Source: Kappaphycus alvarezii
Taxonomy: Eukaryota > Rhodophyta > Florideophyceae > Gigartinales > Solieriaceae
Direction of reading: 5' to 3'
NCBI GenBank assembly: GCA_002205965.3
Contig: NADL03000629.1
Coordinates: forward strand, 1,612,001 to 1,676,000
Length of the DNA: 64,000 nucleotides
Shown: positions 44,646 through 55,237 of the stretch, piece by piece
How positions within the stretch are numbered: the first letter of the stretch is position 1
Layout of the letters: every line of letters starts with the position of its first letter
Program-made: the position numbers and the translations under genes
Notes under the pieces: model-generated
Databases searched by the model: none
Told to the model about the DNA's origin: nothing
What the model saw: the letters and a program-made list of their open reading frames with translations, nothing else

Positions 44646-44979
44646 AGACCTACTGGCGCGGTAACAAGCACCTTAGGAGAGTTTCCTTTCTCAACGAGAA
44701 GAGACGTAAGTTGATTATTTTATTGGGCTAAAAGAAAAGAAGCAAAACCAGAAAAAAAGGAAAAGAAGGAAAAAAAGAATAAAATTAGAGGCATCGAATA
44801 GAGGTGCGAAACACAGGACCTCTTCCAGTGCCTAACAAAAAACAGCACTCATGCGGGGATCTTTTTGGCGTTCTGAATACTCCATGATCATTACAGGATG
44901 ATTATTGAGGGACTGAAAGGGCTTTTTATTGCCCAGGTGTGTATACCAGACGTTGTCATATTTTTAGAAAACGTGGAAG

Positions 44980-45530
44980 CCCATCAAGAACGCATTATAA
45001 AGTGATGGGAAGAATATCGCTGTAAAAATTTGAGAATCAAAATTAATTTTCTTCGCCTGAGCATTCATGAAACTGTTTGGTCATATGGTAGACGGTGACG
45101 GTATCAAAGCTTATCTAGAAAAGGCATTTAGGATCAAAAAAATTCCAAGATCATCACTAAGGAAATAAGTGCGTAGCTTTCTTAGTCTAGGGCCGTCCTG
45201 CAGAAAAAAGCATCAATACGTTCGCAAAAACCGCTACCATCTACACTGTAACACAAAAATGGAGAGTTAAGGTGGAACTTAAAAAGGAACAGGCCGTAAG
45301 TAGAGCTGAAAAGCTCTTTTAGCCACTCGCTCTCTTATACCCTTATTTTGAGAAGACATATATCGTCATTTGCAAGTCAAACTATGAATATTGCCAGAAA
45401 GAATTAAAAAGCTTGCGAAAAATAGACCTTGGCTGTCTTCTTTGCGCTCAATAAATTCAGTGAGTATTTACTGTGCACAGAAAAATTTGCTGTAATTACA
45501 GATCAATATGTTTTACGTGATTCTCCAGAT
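44980..45530 (+). pseudogene. Ty3/gypsy RT thumb and RNase H remnant
   Basis: At about 45065-45180 the plus strand reads MKLFGHMVDGDGIKAYLEK then AFRIKKIP and VRSFLSLGP after a stop, the gypsy pattern of GHVVD-G-I...PEK...I...P...VRSFLGL. At about 45440-45512, FFALNKFSEYLLCTEKFAV then ITD matches the RNase H strand (KF-Y-...-KF-VITD). Stops interrupt both. Same orientation as the protease piece at 41.9 kb. Confidence 0.65.
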
Positions 45531-45925
45531 GATAACGCTTTTCGTCACACTATTGCGCGCGAACAAACTCACGATCTCATAATTTGACGGTAACACAGAA
45601 TCATTACCAACTTATCAAGTCGCGGCACAAATCCTGTTATCAAAATTGTGTATCAATGACTATACTTTTACAGACAACTTGTAATTGGGAAACTCTAACT
45701 GCAGCCGATGTATATGATCCTACAGGGAGCCCGGCTGCCAACCTCACGTAGTGAAGGGGAAACTTAGGATGCATCTGATGAGCTTGGAATCACTACTATA
45801 GATGCGACACCAGCAGAATTGATACGACAGGGCACTGTAGCTGCACCTACTATCTATGTAGGATCATATTATCAATATTTCCGGGCCCAAGAGGTGGATT
45901 TCGACCTCTTGAATGCCTCGTAGCT

Positions 45926-46250
45926 TCAAACAGAATAATATTTTGATGAATTCATTGTTCTAAACATTTTTCGTGCAGATTTTCGTACCTCAAAGATCCA
46001 AGAAGTTAAGGTGGAGCAGTTCGAGAACATGATTAGAACTGCTGAATCCAGGCCAATGAGAAAATGAAAAAAATTATATGCGGAAATAGTATTCAGTGAA
46101 ATCGTTGAACCGAGTAGCCTTTCGCTGGATGCTGGAAGTGGTTTTTTAGAAATTGGAGCAGGTGAGGCTTTGAAGAGGTATCCGAAAAAAACATGCGCAA
46201 AAGTTTCTACTTCCTGTCCTGCTCCCGCTCGATACATGCGCCTTCTCCTT
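45926..46250 (+). pseudogene. Degenerate coding segment, unrecognised
   Basis: Plus strand has protein-like sequence: FRTSKIQEVKVEQFENMIR, a stop, then VEPSSLSLDAGSGFLEIGA and GEALKRYPKKTCAKV. It may be the integrase-proximal part of the gypsy element, but no motif proves it. The overlapping minus frame (46237-45926) is less convincing. Confidence 0.3.
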
Positions 46251-46824
46251 GAAACCCGGCCAAATATATCCTAGTCAGTTTTTGTTGTCCCGACATCTAC
46301 AGAGATAACATTTGCACTACTGGAATAATATGTTTTTTCGAAACTACCTTGAGCTTAAAGACGATGGTCAATTATAGGTTATTCTGTAAATTCAATTGAG
46401 CCCACCTGCTTACGAAGTTCAATGTCTCGAGTGACAAAATCAAAAATGAAATATTTATTTAGAACAAAATCTGTCCAATTAACGAGAAATCTGCGGCCAC
46501 ATGTTGCTTGAGAAATATTTCTCATGGTATGAATAAAAATGAAGTAGTTTGGGAGTGACTAAATTTGAACACATAGAAGATTTTTGTTCCTTTTAATTGA
46601 AAACAGAAAGAGAAAGCTCAATCGGTCAATGTTAGTACAATGGGAAGGAAAAGTAAAAAAATTTCAGGGGAGCCCCCAAAACCTGCCTGAATGAATACTA
46701 AAATCAGGTGAAAACAAAATGATCAAGGAGTACTTATTGAGGCAGCCTACGCAATAAATCACTATAGAGGATAACAGTGGACTACAAATAAGGCCCAAAT
46801 GTTATGGACAAATGTTCCGTCAGA

Positions 46825-47135
46825 GATGTCCATATCAATGACTGTACAGCAGTTAGTTGTATAGTAGTTGGCCTACTTAACAGTCAGTACTGTAAAGTAG
46901 TACAGTAATGTACTGTAGATGTCCGCCATATTGACCGAGTTACTGTCTTTGTTGTATAGTACTGTACAGTGCAATGCAACGTACAGTATGGTACCTGTGG
47001 TCTGGTGGTCCGTCCAAGGATATGGGATGTGCACGGGTGTTGTTGGTCCTCAAAGTCGTCTGAAATATAACCGAAATTTTAGACCACGCAGATCCCCTCG
47101 AAAAACTTTGCCAATTAAGGTTGGCCACGCCAATA
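46825..47135. repeat. Repeat S, copy 1 (matches 63030-63330)
   Basis: Shares TTGT-AGTAGTTGG-CTTAC, GTACTGTAAAG-GTACAG, GTGGTCCGTCC and GG-TGGCCACG blocks in the same order with 63030-63330. Rich in the GTAC motif. Its place after gypsy pol suggests the gypsy LTR or 3' end. Confidence 0.75.
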
Positions 47136-48185
47136 ATACCATCATGTTTATGTTCATGAATTAAAACAATAGAGAAACACATAACACTTTATCAAAGCAA
47201 ATAGCTAACAGCAACAGGGATAACTAAATATGTACGCATTACAGCAAACAGGGATAACTTATGCAGCTTACTTGCTCCAAAAGTTGGGATTGATTTGAAC
47301 CTTCGTGTTGAACGTTTGCTCGAGACAGAACTGGTGGAGGCAGGGTTAAAAATGCTTGATCACTCGAATCTCCGGATGCTGCTGTACAGCGGCTATGGGC
47401 GCGGGGCGCTTCTTCCGGGGATGGTACCTCAAAGGGGTGTAGTGTGACAGCTTCCGTTTGGTGCCAACCTTACTTGTATTGAGTGCACGTACGCTGCCAG
47501 CAATGGCCGGCCTGGGGAGGCACACGTAGGGGAGAAGATGTTCCAGCGAGAGGGCAGGTGAGCTGTGGACCGAGACATATGACCGGGAGTAATGGATTGG
47601 TGGAATTGGATGAGTTGATCGGCGTGTCTCCCCAGACGCTGAGATCCTTGTCCGGTTCCATTCGTTCCATCATGCGTACGCTTGGGTAAACTCTTTAGAT
47701 TTGGTGTGTTCGCGTCGCAAGAGTTGTAAGGAGAGTAGCGCGGTCATACGCCCGTGACCATTATGTGTGATGATCCTCTGACCAGAACCAAATCAAACTT
47801 CCACCAGTTGCTGCGTTTGCGTAATCAGAATTCCATAAATAACGAATCATAAATAAAGCATAACATAAATCAAGAACAAAAGACGGCTTGTGATTGGGCC
47901 ATGAAGGATGAGTGGAGGGAGGGAGGCGGGAGAACAAGCGACGACTTGAGGGACCAGAAGTTGTGCCAAAGGTTTCCAAGTTGTCGGTTATATAGACCTG
48001 TCCGACGGGTTCTGATCGCACATCAAGTCCTTGAGCAACGGTACGCTGCCAACGTGGCCTTATCTCGAGTGGCTTACAGTCCGGCGGATGCAAATGCAAC
48101 CGAGATGCAGACGTGAAAGCGTGACTTGCTTCCAGTTGTGGATCACAGCCACGTCGAAGCCCCCCTATCATATTCACCCATAATT
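47136..48185. other. Insertion relative to 63-kb copy, no gene recognised
   Basis: This stretch separates repeats S and T here, while in the second copy they lie within about 150 bp. Frames 47483-47689 (+) and 48195-47761 (-) are open but lack motifs. It is more GC-rich than its flanks, so it is probably a later insertion. Confidence 0.4.
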
Positions 48186-48690
48186 TTCCAATCATTCCAC
48201 CAATTTAACATATGGACAACAATTTTGGCCAGTTTACCGTATTCTTATTCTCCCGCTACGATGCTGAAACCGAACAGATGGCTAGGAACGGTACAAATGA
48301 CAGGGAAATGGAAAATTAGAGCGAGACTATGATTCAATCAATATTTTGTCCTCGTTTGAACGGCTATAATATCAAGAAACTCAAACTCTTTTCTTAAAAC
48401 ACGAAGAAAAATAACAAATCAACAAAAACTGGGAAGAGTTAATATCCAATACATGAATTGTGTCCATGGTGGATTACTGTACTCCTTTGTGCACCTAACG
48501 AAAGGCAGTTTTCCTTCTCTCTTTGACGAATAAGTTCCACTTGCACAGAAGTCCAAATTCGACATTGCAATCATGATCATCCACTTCGCATCAATATTCA
48601 GGAAAAAGCATGGAAGAAAAATGCACTTGTACGTTGTTTTCAAGACATTTTCAATTCCAGAACTCATGACCATGTATTGCACTTTCACGT
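48186..48690. repeat. Repeat T, copy 1 (matches 63525-64000)
   Basis: About 480 bp aligned with the end of the window, about 80 percent identical by eye, including GGCCAGTTTA-CG-ATTC-TATTCTCCCGCTACGATGCTG and TAAGTTCCACTTGCACA. It contains the conserved minus frame described separately. Confidence 0.85.
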
Positions 48691-48697
48691 ACACCAA
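48419..48697 (-). CDS. Conserved minus-strand frame in repeat T, copy 1
   Basis: 92 codons. The core NIDAKWMIMIAMSNLDFCASG then TYSSKREGKLPF is kept in copy 2 at 63956-63774 (NIDANWMIM, ISNLNFCASGTYPSK, EGKLPFAR). Many of the DNA differences leave these residues unchanged. Unknown function; may be a fragment of a mobile-element protein. Confidence 0.35.
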   Translation of the reverse strand: MVYVKVQYMVMSSGIENVLKTTYKCIFLPCFFLNIDAKWMIMIAMSNLDFCASGTYSSKREGKLPFVRCTKEYSNPPWTQFMYWILTLPSFC

Positions 48698-49092
48698 GAG
48701 ATGTTCCGCGGCACATTTCTCACCTGGCGCCTCCGTTTGTCTTCTGAAGTAGCTTCATACTTTTGTTCTTTTGCAACGCATCCACTTCGTGCAATCACGA
48801 CGAGTGCCCTCGAAACAGTAGTGCTTGACTATGTACACCACTGCAGACATGCGGTTCCAGGCGTCCATCCCGTATGGGTGTGTGGCTCGGCTTGTTCCAC
48901 TGCTTGGTCGCCAGTTGAATCTCAAGTGCAGCTCGAGATATTGACGCCAACTTCCTCGCTCATCCAAGTAGAGCCAGCACAGTTCTGTATTACAGTACTC
49001 TATAGTATTGCCACACGGAATCAGGGACGTCGACGTACTCTGTCCCAATCCGAGCCACTTGTGAGCCAGCGGTGCCCTTGCGTTCCATGTCC
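48698..49092. other. No supportable gene
   Basis: Plus (48677-49105) and minus (49096-48755) frames overlap fully, neither with a motif. It separates repeat T from the PB1-like segment. Confidence 0.4.
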
Positions 49093-49512
49093 TCACTTCG
49101 GCTGATGAACGTTACCACTCGACAATGCCCTCCGAGGTGCGCCGCTGACGCGGCCAGATTGCATCATAATGGGTTCTCCTCGCCGACTTTGCCGTCCACT
49201 AACCATGTCTTTCCTATCCCCCACCCGAAGTGCGGTGTGTCGATTGCTAGCAAACTGTGCTGTGTTGTGTTCTTCCGCGACACTGTCCTCGTTCTTAATC
49301 CATGTTTTCTTATCCTCGCGCAGATACGAGATAGTCACGTCTCGCTCATTCAACCTATGCATCGGAGCAAGCGTATTCCTGAATTCAGCGAAAGTCATGC
49401 CTCCCACACGCAATGAGCTTGCGGATACTCCGTAGTTCACCTTGACCCCTTTTCCATGCCCCTGGTTAGCTGGGCTGTATTGGGCAGCATGTGCCATCAT
49501 AGAATGCATCAT
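49093..49512 (-). CDS. PB1-like domain segment
   Basis: 139 codons. After GKGVKVNYG comes SSLRVGGMTFAEFRNTL, then RDVTISYLREDKKTWIKNE and DSVAEEHNTA. Order and spacing fit a PB1 fold: strand with basic Lys, strand, helix TFAEFRNTL, strand DVTISY, then an acidic D/E-D/E loop (the acidic OPCA cluster is weak here). PB1 domains pair signalling or transcription proteins. It follows the GATA-like frame by about 165 bp on the same strand but in another phase, so it may be a downstream exon or the C-terminus after a frame break. Confidence 0.45.
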   Translation of the reverse strand: MMHSMMAHAAQYSPANQGHGKGVKVNYGVSASSLRVGGMTFAEFRNTLAPMHRLNERDVTISYLREDKKTWIKNEDSVAEEHNTAQFASNRHTALRVGDRKDMVSGRQSRRGEPIMMQSGRVSGAPRRALSSGNVHQPK

Positions 49513-49676
49513 GTTACCAGTGGCCGTATTTTGCCTACACTCCCCACGTGATTAGAGTTTGGAGGCACTTCGCGTTCACCCCGCGGAGGACGCTTCGCGT
49601 AGCCTGCGCTTTCTCTGAACCGTGAAATTGTAAGTCTGCTTTTGCTTTCTTGCAGTGGCGGACATGAGCATTGCTG

Positions 49677-50549
49677 TCAGTCTCTGCAGTCTCGTGACCA
49701 CGCTCCTTTTCCCGGTGATCTTATTGCGGCCCAGAGTCTGGTCCGCGGGCATAGTTTTCCTGACTCTGTCTTCTGCTTCTGCCTACGGTCCAACCGGGCG
49801 AGCACAACGGATGCCACCGCTCGCTTCTGCCCGGAGTTGGTTATTATGACTTTGCTCCACCACGTTCTTTTCAATACTGAAAAGGCACCGTGTGGCGCTT
49901 GGTACAGCAACATTCTCCGCTCGGCGTACCTTGTAAAACAAAGCTTCCAGAAAGTCCGTGCTCCGTCTGGACCATCCATCATTGCTGGCCTGACGCATTC
50001 AGCAACTTTGCAGTTTCGAGACCCACGCTCATGGCCGCTTGCCCACCTTGAGGCTTTGTTTTTCCAAGTGATGGAAGGGTGCAAGTGTTCATCGACGGAG
50101 GGTTGACGAGCTCCCTGTATTATTTCCACAATCGGCCTCAAGAGATTCCTTCGCTGTCCCGACCCTCCCAAATGGTGGAACCCAACATGTCTAACAGCAA
50201 ACGAGGCACGTTCGAAAATCACTGAAACTTTCTTGGAATGGGCATCTTGATACAGCTGCAGCTGATAGTTGCTATATTTGTAGTGACACTGACCGCACAA
50301 CGTGTTCAGACCGTCAGGGCCAGTACTGAATTGCGTCGTGTTAGTTGCACGACAGGTTGGGACTTTGCAGCGCTTCACGCAAACAAGGGGAAGTTTCATG
50401 CCCGTGCCCGTCTTGCAAAGGCTGCTCCCCGATGAGGCTGAAGTTCCTTCGGATACAGGAAATGTGTACCGCGAGAGGAGAACGACACTGCGTTGCAAAC
50501 AGTTCTGTTCCCAGAAGTACCCACTCTGTCGCGGGTTGATTTGGTGCAA
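49677..50549 (-). CDS. Protein with two GATA-like zinc fingers
   Basis: 290 codons in one frame. Finger 1 at about residues 60-95: KRCKVPTCRATNTTQFSTG then PDGLNTLCGQCHYKY, fitting CX4C ... GPDG-x-x-LC-x2-C of GATA factors. Finger 2 at about residues 160-195: NCKVAECV, MMDGPDGARTFWKLCFTRY, with the same GPDG-x-x-T layout but lacking one Cys of the last pair. Both are followed by similar QLQLYQD/MLLYQAP sequence, showing an internal duplication. The family binds DNA in nuclei; the second finger is probably dead. The PB1-like segment follows. Confidence 0.55.
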   Translation of the reverse strand: MHQINPRQSGYFWEQNCLQRSVVLLSRYTFPVSEGTSASSGSSLCKTGTGMKLPLVCVKRCKVPTCRATNTTQFSTGPDGLNTLCGQCHYKYSNYQLQLYQDAHSKKVSVIFERASFAVRHVGFHHLGGSGQRRNLLRPIVEIIQGARQPSVDEHLHPSITWKNKASRWASGHERGSRNCKVAECVRPAMMDGPDGARTFWKLCFTRYAERRMLLYQAPHGAFSVLKRTWWSKVIITNSGQKRAVASVVLARLDRRQKQKTESGKLCPRTRLWAAIRSPGKGAWSRDCRD

Positions 50550-50626
50550 CCGAAGTCGACATGGTATAAATACCTAGTGATCAGGGGGCATTGGTGCGCG
50601 ATTATGCAGCGCTGCAATTTGAATGA

Positions 50627-50700
50627 TCTATACCGCGCTGAGCTGTGCTGAACCGCGCTGAACCGCGCTGAACCGCGCTAAACCGCGCTGAACCACCGTG
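50627..50700. repeat. 10-bp tandem repeat AACCGCGCTG
   Basis: Period 10 over about 70 bp. Four or five near-perfect units AACCGCGCTG with edge units TACCGCGCTG, AGCTGTGCTG and AACCACCGTG. Confidence 0.88.
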
Positions 50701-51389
50701 AAAAGTTGGCAATTTTGTGCAACTTGTAATTTGCAATAACGGGGGGAAGCGGTGATCTCTTATTCCAACCGGGAAATGCAAAATTGGAATTCATTGGCAA
50801 AAGGATGTGACACCGTTACGACCGTACAACGCACTTTACTGTGCAGTGCAGACAAAGTTCTAATTAAATAAAAGATCTTTCTTTTGTTCTCGAATTAAAA
50901 ATGTGACATTCCCGTCGGTGCATAAAAGGGGGGAAGTGTGGTGTGATTTCATTTTTGAAAGGGAGGAATTGGGTGAATTGGGATTACTTGAATGGGTTGG
51001 TATACGTAATTTTCCTGTTAAGAGCAATCGCAGACTAGGACTACTGTAAAAAGGGTAATCACTTACTGTACATACCCTCGGAACGGAGGTTCTCTGGAAT
51101 ACACTGTATACACAATTTCAAGTTGCGGCCTAAGTGTCGCTCAAAACTCCTTCCAACAAACAACTGGCGTTATTCTGGACTAGTCTCGCCGCGTGACGAG
51201 CGAACAATGTTCGAATTGGGTTGGTTTACTGTGCGTAATGGAAAGGTTGGGAGTCCTCTTTACTTGTAATGAAACCATTGGCAGGACCTATATTGCAAGT
51301 GCTTGAGCGTGTGTACCAACTAGAAAGTAGCTGGTAGGCCGGTTGACAAGCAGGCTGCGTTGGAGGTGACCATCAACGCCGCGTGTCGT
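50701..51389. other. Intergenic, nothing recognised
   Basis: No useful open frame. Scattered short GTAC/TACTGTA motifs near 51040-51110. Confidence 0.45.
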
Positions 51390-52860
51390 TGGAGGAGAAT
51401 TGTCCTCACTTGGAGTATTGGTCCAGGGCTCGGTTGGCGACCGCTCGGGCTACCTCCGTGATGTGGCGGAACGCTTCGGGATGCCACCCCCCGAATGTGG
51501 AGATAGGAACGGGCACGAGTCTGTTCCTGCCAGGTAAGCTGGCTAAGAATCCCTGGTATTTTCGTAGCTTGTCCGCATGGGCTGCGTTCAAGCTGGTAAG
51601 GGGTTAAAGGTTCTCATTCTGAGGTGAGAAGGGGCCAGCGGGTTCACGAAGGTCACATCGAAGTAATCGGTACCGCCGGTGGCGCCCGTCGCCCTGATGT
51701 CCGGCCTTGTTTTGTGTTCCCCGTGCGACCGGGGCTCGACAGCAGGATGCCTTGCGCCTAGGCCCAGGTCGTTACTTAGTAGGGTGACTTGGTCATCGTG
51801 GCGGACGATCCGTTGCGCTCCGTACCTGCAGTAGATCAAGTGGTCGCCGTGGACGCCCACGGTTTCCGGGCATCCGACTCTTGGACAAGGGGTTCCTGGC
51901 TCGAAGAGCGGGGCTTGGCAATAGTATTTGAACCACACCGAGAAATGTCGTGTGCCTATTGCGGTCTTCAAGCCTGTTGTGGGAGGGCAATGGACCCATT
52001 CCTTGGCACCTGGGAGACTCATTGAGGCCCTGAAGGCCTGTGTACGGCAACTACCCACCGGAAGCTCTTCATATATTGCAGCATAGACTGCGTCAGTCAG
52101 TGTCTTTTGCGATGGAGGGTTGGAGCAAAATCGACTGAATGGAAGCCTGTCGACCGGGCGGCAAGATGAATTCCATTGAGTGAATGCCATCTTGGCCTCC
52201 TCGTAAGGTGCCAAGTCGCTCACTGCAGACGGCAGGCATCGCTCACCGAGCTTGTTTGTATGTGAGCTAGACGCGAGGAAGGCGGCTGCGACGATGTCTT
52301 TGGCTGATAAAAGGCCGATTCCTAATGTAGGCTTTTTCTCCTCAATCTGTTTGAGTGGGAGTTGCAGCTCCCGAAAGGCTGTGCTATCGAGGACGCCTCC
52401 TGCCAAAGTCCTCATCGACTGTTCCATCAGATTGTTGAAATAAGTGGCTCCTTCGATGGTGCACGATGGTGGCACGACCCGAAGGAGATAGCCCAACTTA
52501 CATACCCCTAAGCAGTTTCTTAAAATCTGGAAGGAGACCTGTGTATCCTGAAGTTCCGTGACGGTCTGCATAAAGGGTTCTAGAGAGAGCACGTGGTTGG
52601 TGAAGTAGTGCCTCATGAAATCATTTGAGCCGATAGGCGCATTCAGGACCGCAGTTCCCTCGCTGTAGACTTGTTGGATCTCCGGGGGGTACGAGGTCGT
52701 CACAGCTGGAGCCGTGGGCCACCATATTTTGCACTTGGGAAGTACCAAGTGTAGATCGAGGCGCGTTGCCTCGGGAGAGGACAGAATTGCGATAGCTTTC
52801 AACAGAGAGGCATGTTTGAAAGATATGGTCGGTTGTGGCCCGGAATATCCCACAGGTTGC
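51390..52860 (-). pseudogene. Non-LTR-like retroelement protein: RT-downstream region and nuclease-like tail
   Basis: A 466-codon minus frame (52988-51588), then a frame change into 51591-51406. Order: VGYSGPQPTISFKHA near the start, LVLPKCKIWWPTAP (the C-x-WWP strand just after an RT core), QILRNCLGVCKLGYLLRVV then PPSC, LPLKQIEEKKPTLGIGLLS, then a zinc-binding CPRVGCPETVGVHGDHLIY then C, RHDDQVTLLSNDLGL, RPDIRATG, GGTDYFDVTFVNPLA and RLVPVPISTFGGWHPEA. The same chain follows RT domains in many algal and invertebrate retroelements. The RT catalytic core is missing, so it is 5'-truncated near 52860. A restriction-endonuclease-like fold for the tail is inference. Confidence 0.72.
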
Positions 52861-52884
52861 CTAAAACGCTTGAGTTTCAAGCAA

Positions 52885-53012
52885 CCGCTGCGGTACTGTA
52901 CTGTATCATACCGCGCATTCATTCCGCTTTTTTTCGCTGATTTCTCGGGTTCTGCATTGCATCGTCCATATTGTACAGTACAGTACAACTCAGTACAGTA
53001 CAGTACTGAACG
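52885..53012. repeat. GTAC-type tract between two head-to-head elements
   Basis: GGTACTGTACTGTATC and a longer run of ACAGTACAGTACA near 52973-53007. It lies exactly between the 5' edges of the minus-strand and plus-strand RT-tail elements. Confidence 0.75.
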
Positions 53013-53040
53013 CCATGAAACTGACGAACGGTTGTTGAGG

Positions 53041-54130
53041 GCTATTCGGGCTACTAGATGCTACTTACAGTCGCTGTTTTCACCTCGGAGCCATCCCGAC
53101 GTCTTACTCGGAGCTACACGGAAAAGCATTGCCTATCCGCCAGGAAGGTCAGGGATTTACCCTCATCTCCCCGTTGCTACACTGCGCGGTTGCCGCTAGT
53201 ATCACCGACGCGGCTCCGGCCCGTGAGAGATCGGCATCGTACACCACGCAACGTTCCGCCGACCTCTTCGGTCACCGATACCGGGGCGACAGGGCGTTCC
53301 TGGTCCGACAAGCCGTACCGCGAATCCGTGACTTCATGCATGCATGTATCCCGGGCGTCCGTACTCTGTCGACCTTGGCCCCTTTGACCCATGCCTGCTT
53401 GCTGCCAAACCATCCAACCTCCAAACCTTCCTCAATGGTATGCAGCAGGAGGCACAGGCAAGGGTCCACTGGCGCGACGATTCGTGGGCGATACACTCCA
53501 ACCCGGCTCATCACAGCACCGAAGAAGTTCGACATAGGATTCGTGGCCTAGCATTCCGGAACAGCCCCGCCGCCGCATTTCTAATCGCCCATGCCACACC
53601 CGCTACGGTGGTGTCCACGGCCCACTGACAGACCATGATCCGCCGGCACCTCTGCCTCCCTATACATGACGACTCTCGCCCGCTCAGCTGCGCCCACTGT
53701 AACCAAACCATGGACGCACTCGGGGACCACTCGGCGGACCCTTACCCAGCCGGTTTCGGTCGCCCGCATCGCCACAACTCGCTACACAACGCGTTTTCGC
53801 CTACCATGTTGCTCGCGCCGCGGGCCTGGGCTGCCAATACGAGGTGGCGATTCTCGTCCCCGGAACGAAAATCCGCTCTGTGCACGATCTCATTCGACCC
53901 CTGCCCCTGCCCACTGGCCAACAGGTCCGCCCCATAGCCCGCGACCCTACCGTTGTCTCTCCGTTCAAACAAGGTGTGCGCACAAGGGCCACGCAAATGG
54001 CCGCGGCGCCGCCGACGTTGCCCACCGAGACAAAGTAAAGACTTGGAGCGCAAACTGGTACGCCGGATCCCGCCCCCTTCGCACAACACCCTCCAGGAAC
54101 CAAACTTCAAGTTACAGTCCCTTGCTTTCG
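53041..54130 (+). pseudogene. Second, diverged RT-tail element
   Basis: Plus strand, several frames. GGQGFTLISPLLHCAVAAS then IT matches the GGLGL..S...A.FAAS block; later NLQTFLNGMQQEAQARVHW. From 53635: SCAHCNQTMDALGDHSADP, matching the zinc motif C-x2-C...GDH...C, then RHNSLHNAF; from 53844 DPTVVSPFKQG corresponds to FDVTFVNPLA of the other copy. GC-rich, unlike its neighbours, and clearly a different family member from the one at 51.4-52.9 kb. Broken by frameshifts. Confidence 0.6.
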
Positions 54131-54551
54131 ATTCCTTGGGTGCCCTATCCCCCGCCTCAATTCTTTTCCTAGAATGCTTCATCCCGCGCATCGCAGAGAA
54201 GTTGAACACAACCGCAGGAGTGATCCGCAGACGTCTTTATCAGCGCATAAGTTGCACACTGTGGTCTTCTGTTGTAATGGCGATTCTATCGCGAGCCCCA
54301 TTTCACGTGCCTGACGTGGCACATCCGGTACGTTCTTTGCCGTATATCAGACCTGCAGTGTACTGTACTGTACAGTACACAATAGATACTCAATGTAGGG
54401 GGGGAATTGGGGTGTTTTAATGATTGAAAATAGGTTAGCCTCAACGTAATGAATTTTCTTCATTCAAAGCAGAGGATCATTCATGCCACATTTGTGTACT
54501 GTACTGTACTGTACTGTACAGTACTGTTGGGGTGGGTGCATTTAGCGGTAG
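54131..54551. other. Intergenic with GTAC tracts
   Basis: Holds two GTAC-type runs (54357-54380 and 54496-54527) and no gene. Confidence 0.5.
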
Positions 54552-54556
54552 TTTCG

Positions 54557-54972
54557 GGTTAAAATACAGGATACATATAATTATTTATGTTCTATTTACA
54601 GTCCTGTAGTGTAGTTTTTTGTCCTTACTCCTATTTTATATCCTACGTAGTCTATTTTTCTCTACCCTATTGTACTGTTAGCGATGCCTGCTAGGACTGT
54701 TGTAGTGTAAGGGTCACTAGGGGCGCCCTCAGGACTATCCACGAGGGAATCTAATAAGTAGTTAGTAGATGTGCTAGAGATAGTTGACGGCATCTACTGC
54801 CAATAGAAGGCCTAGCCGCCTTGGCCACTGAAGTAAAACATCATCAAAAAATTTATTCTGAACCCACCCAGCTGTTCTATACTAGTAAAACGTCTACAGT
54901 TTTTTCAGACTCGCGGCTAACGTCGCCCGTCTGCTTTTTCTACTCTACTCTAACCCTTGAATTTTCGCGACA
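54557..54972 (+). repeat. copia-3 5' LTR
   Basis: Begins GGTTAAAATACAGG (altered from TGTGCAAATACAGG) and ends TTCGCGACA. Contains blocks CTATTTACAGTCCTGTAGTG and GCCTGCTAGGACTG shared with the 3' LTR. Confidence 0.9.
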
Positions 54973-55237
54973 ATCCGGATTTACCGTTTCTCGGGGAATT
55001 TAAGAATTCAGTCTATTTGCTATTCGATTGTGAAAAATACCTATTTGTTCTATTTCCGCGTTGGTTAGAGACACGTGTAAGCAGGCAAATACTAACAATA
55101 CATATTTTTTGAATTCTTTTCGAACTCTATCCAGTGGCCAATAAGAACTGCGATACGCTTGAAGTGCCACGTAGCCAGACTAGCCCAAGCAGATCCAGAA
55201 CAGGACTGGAATCCAGATCGGCTCTCTGTAAGCTAAA

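Noticed and set aside
49628-49654. Apparent 26-base plus-strand intron with GTAAGT and TTCTTGCAG
   Set aside because: Far below usual intron length, and the minus strand carries the recognisable GATA-like frame. Neighbouring plus frames have no motif.
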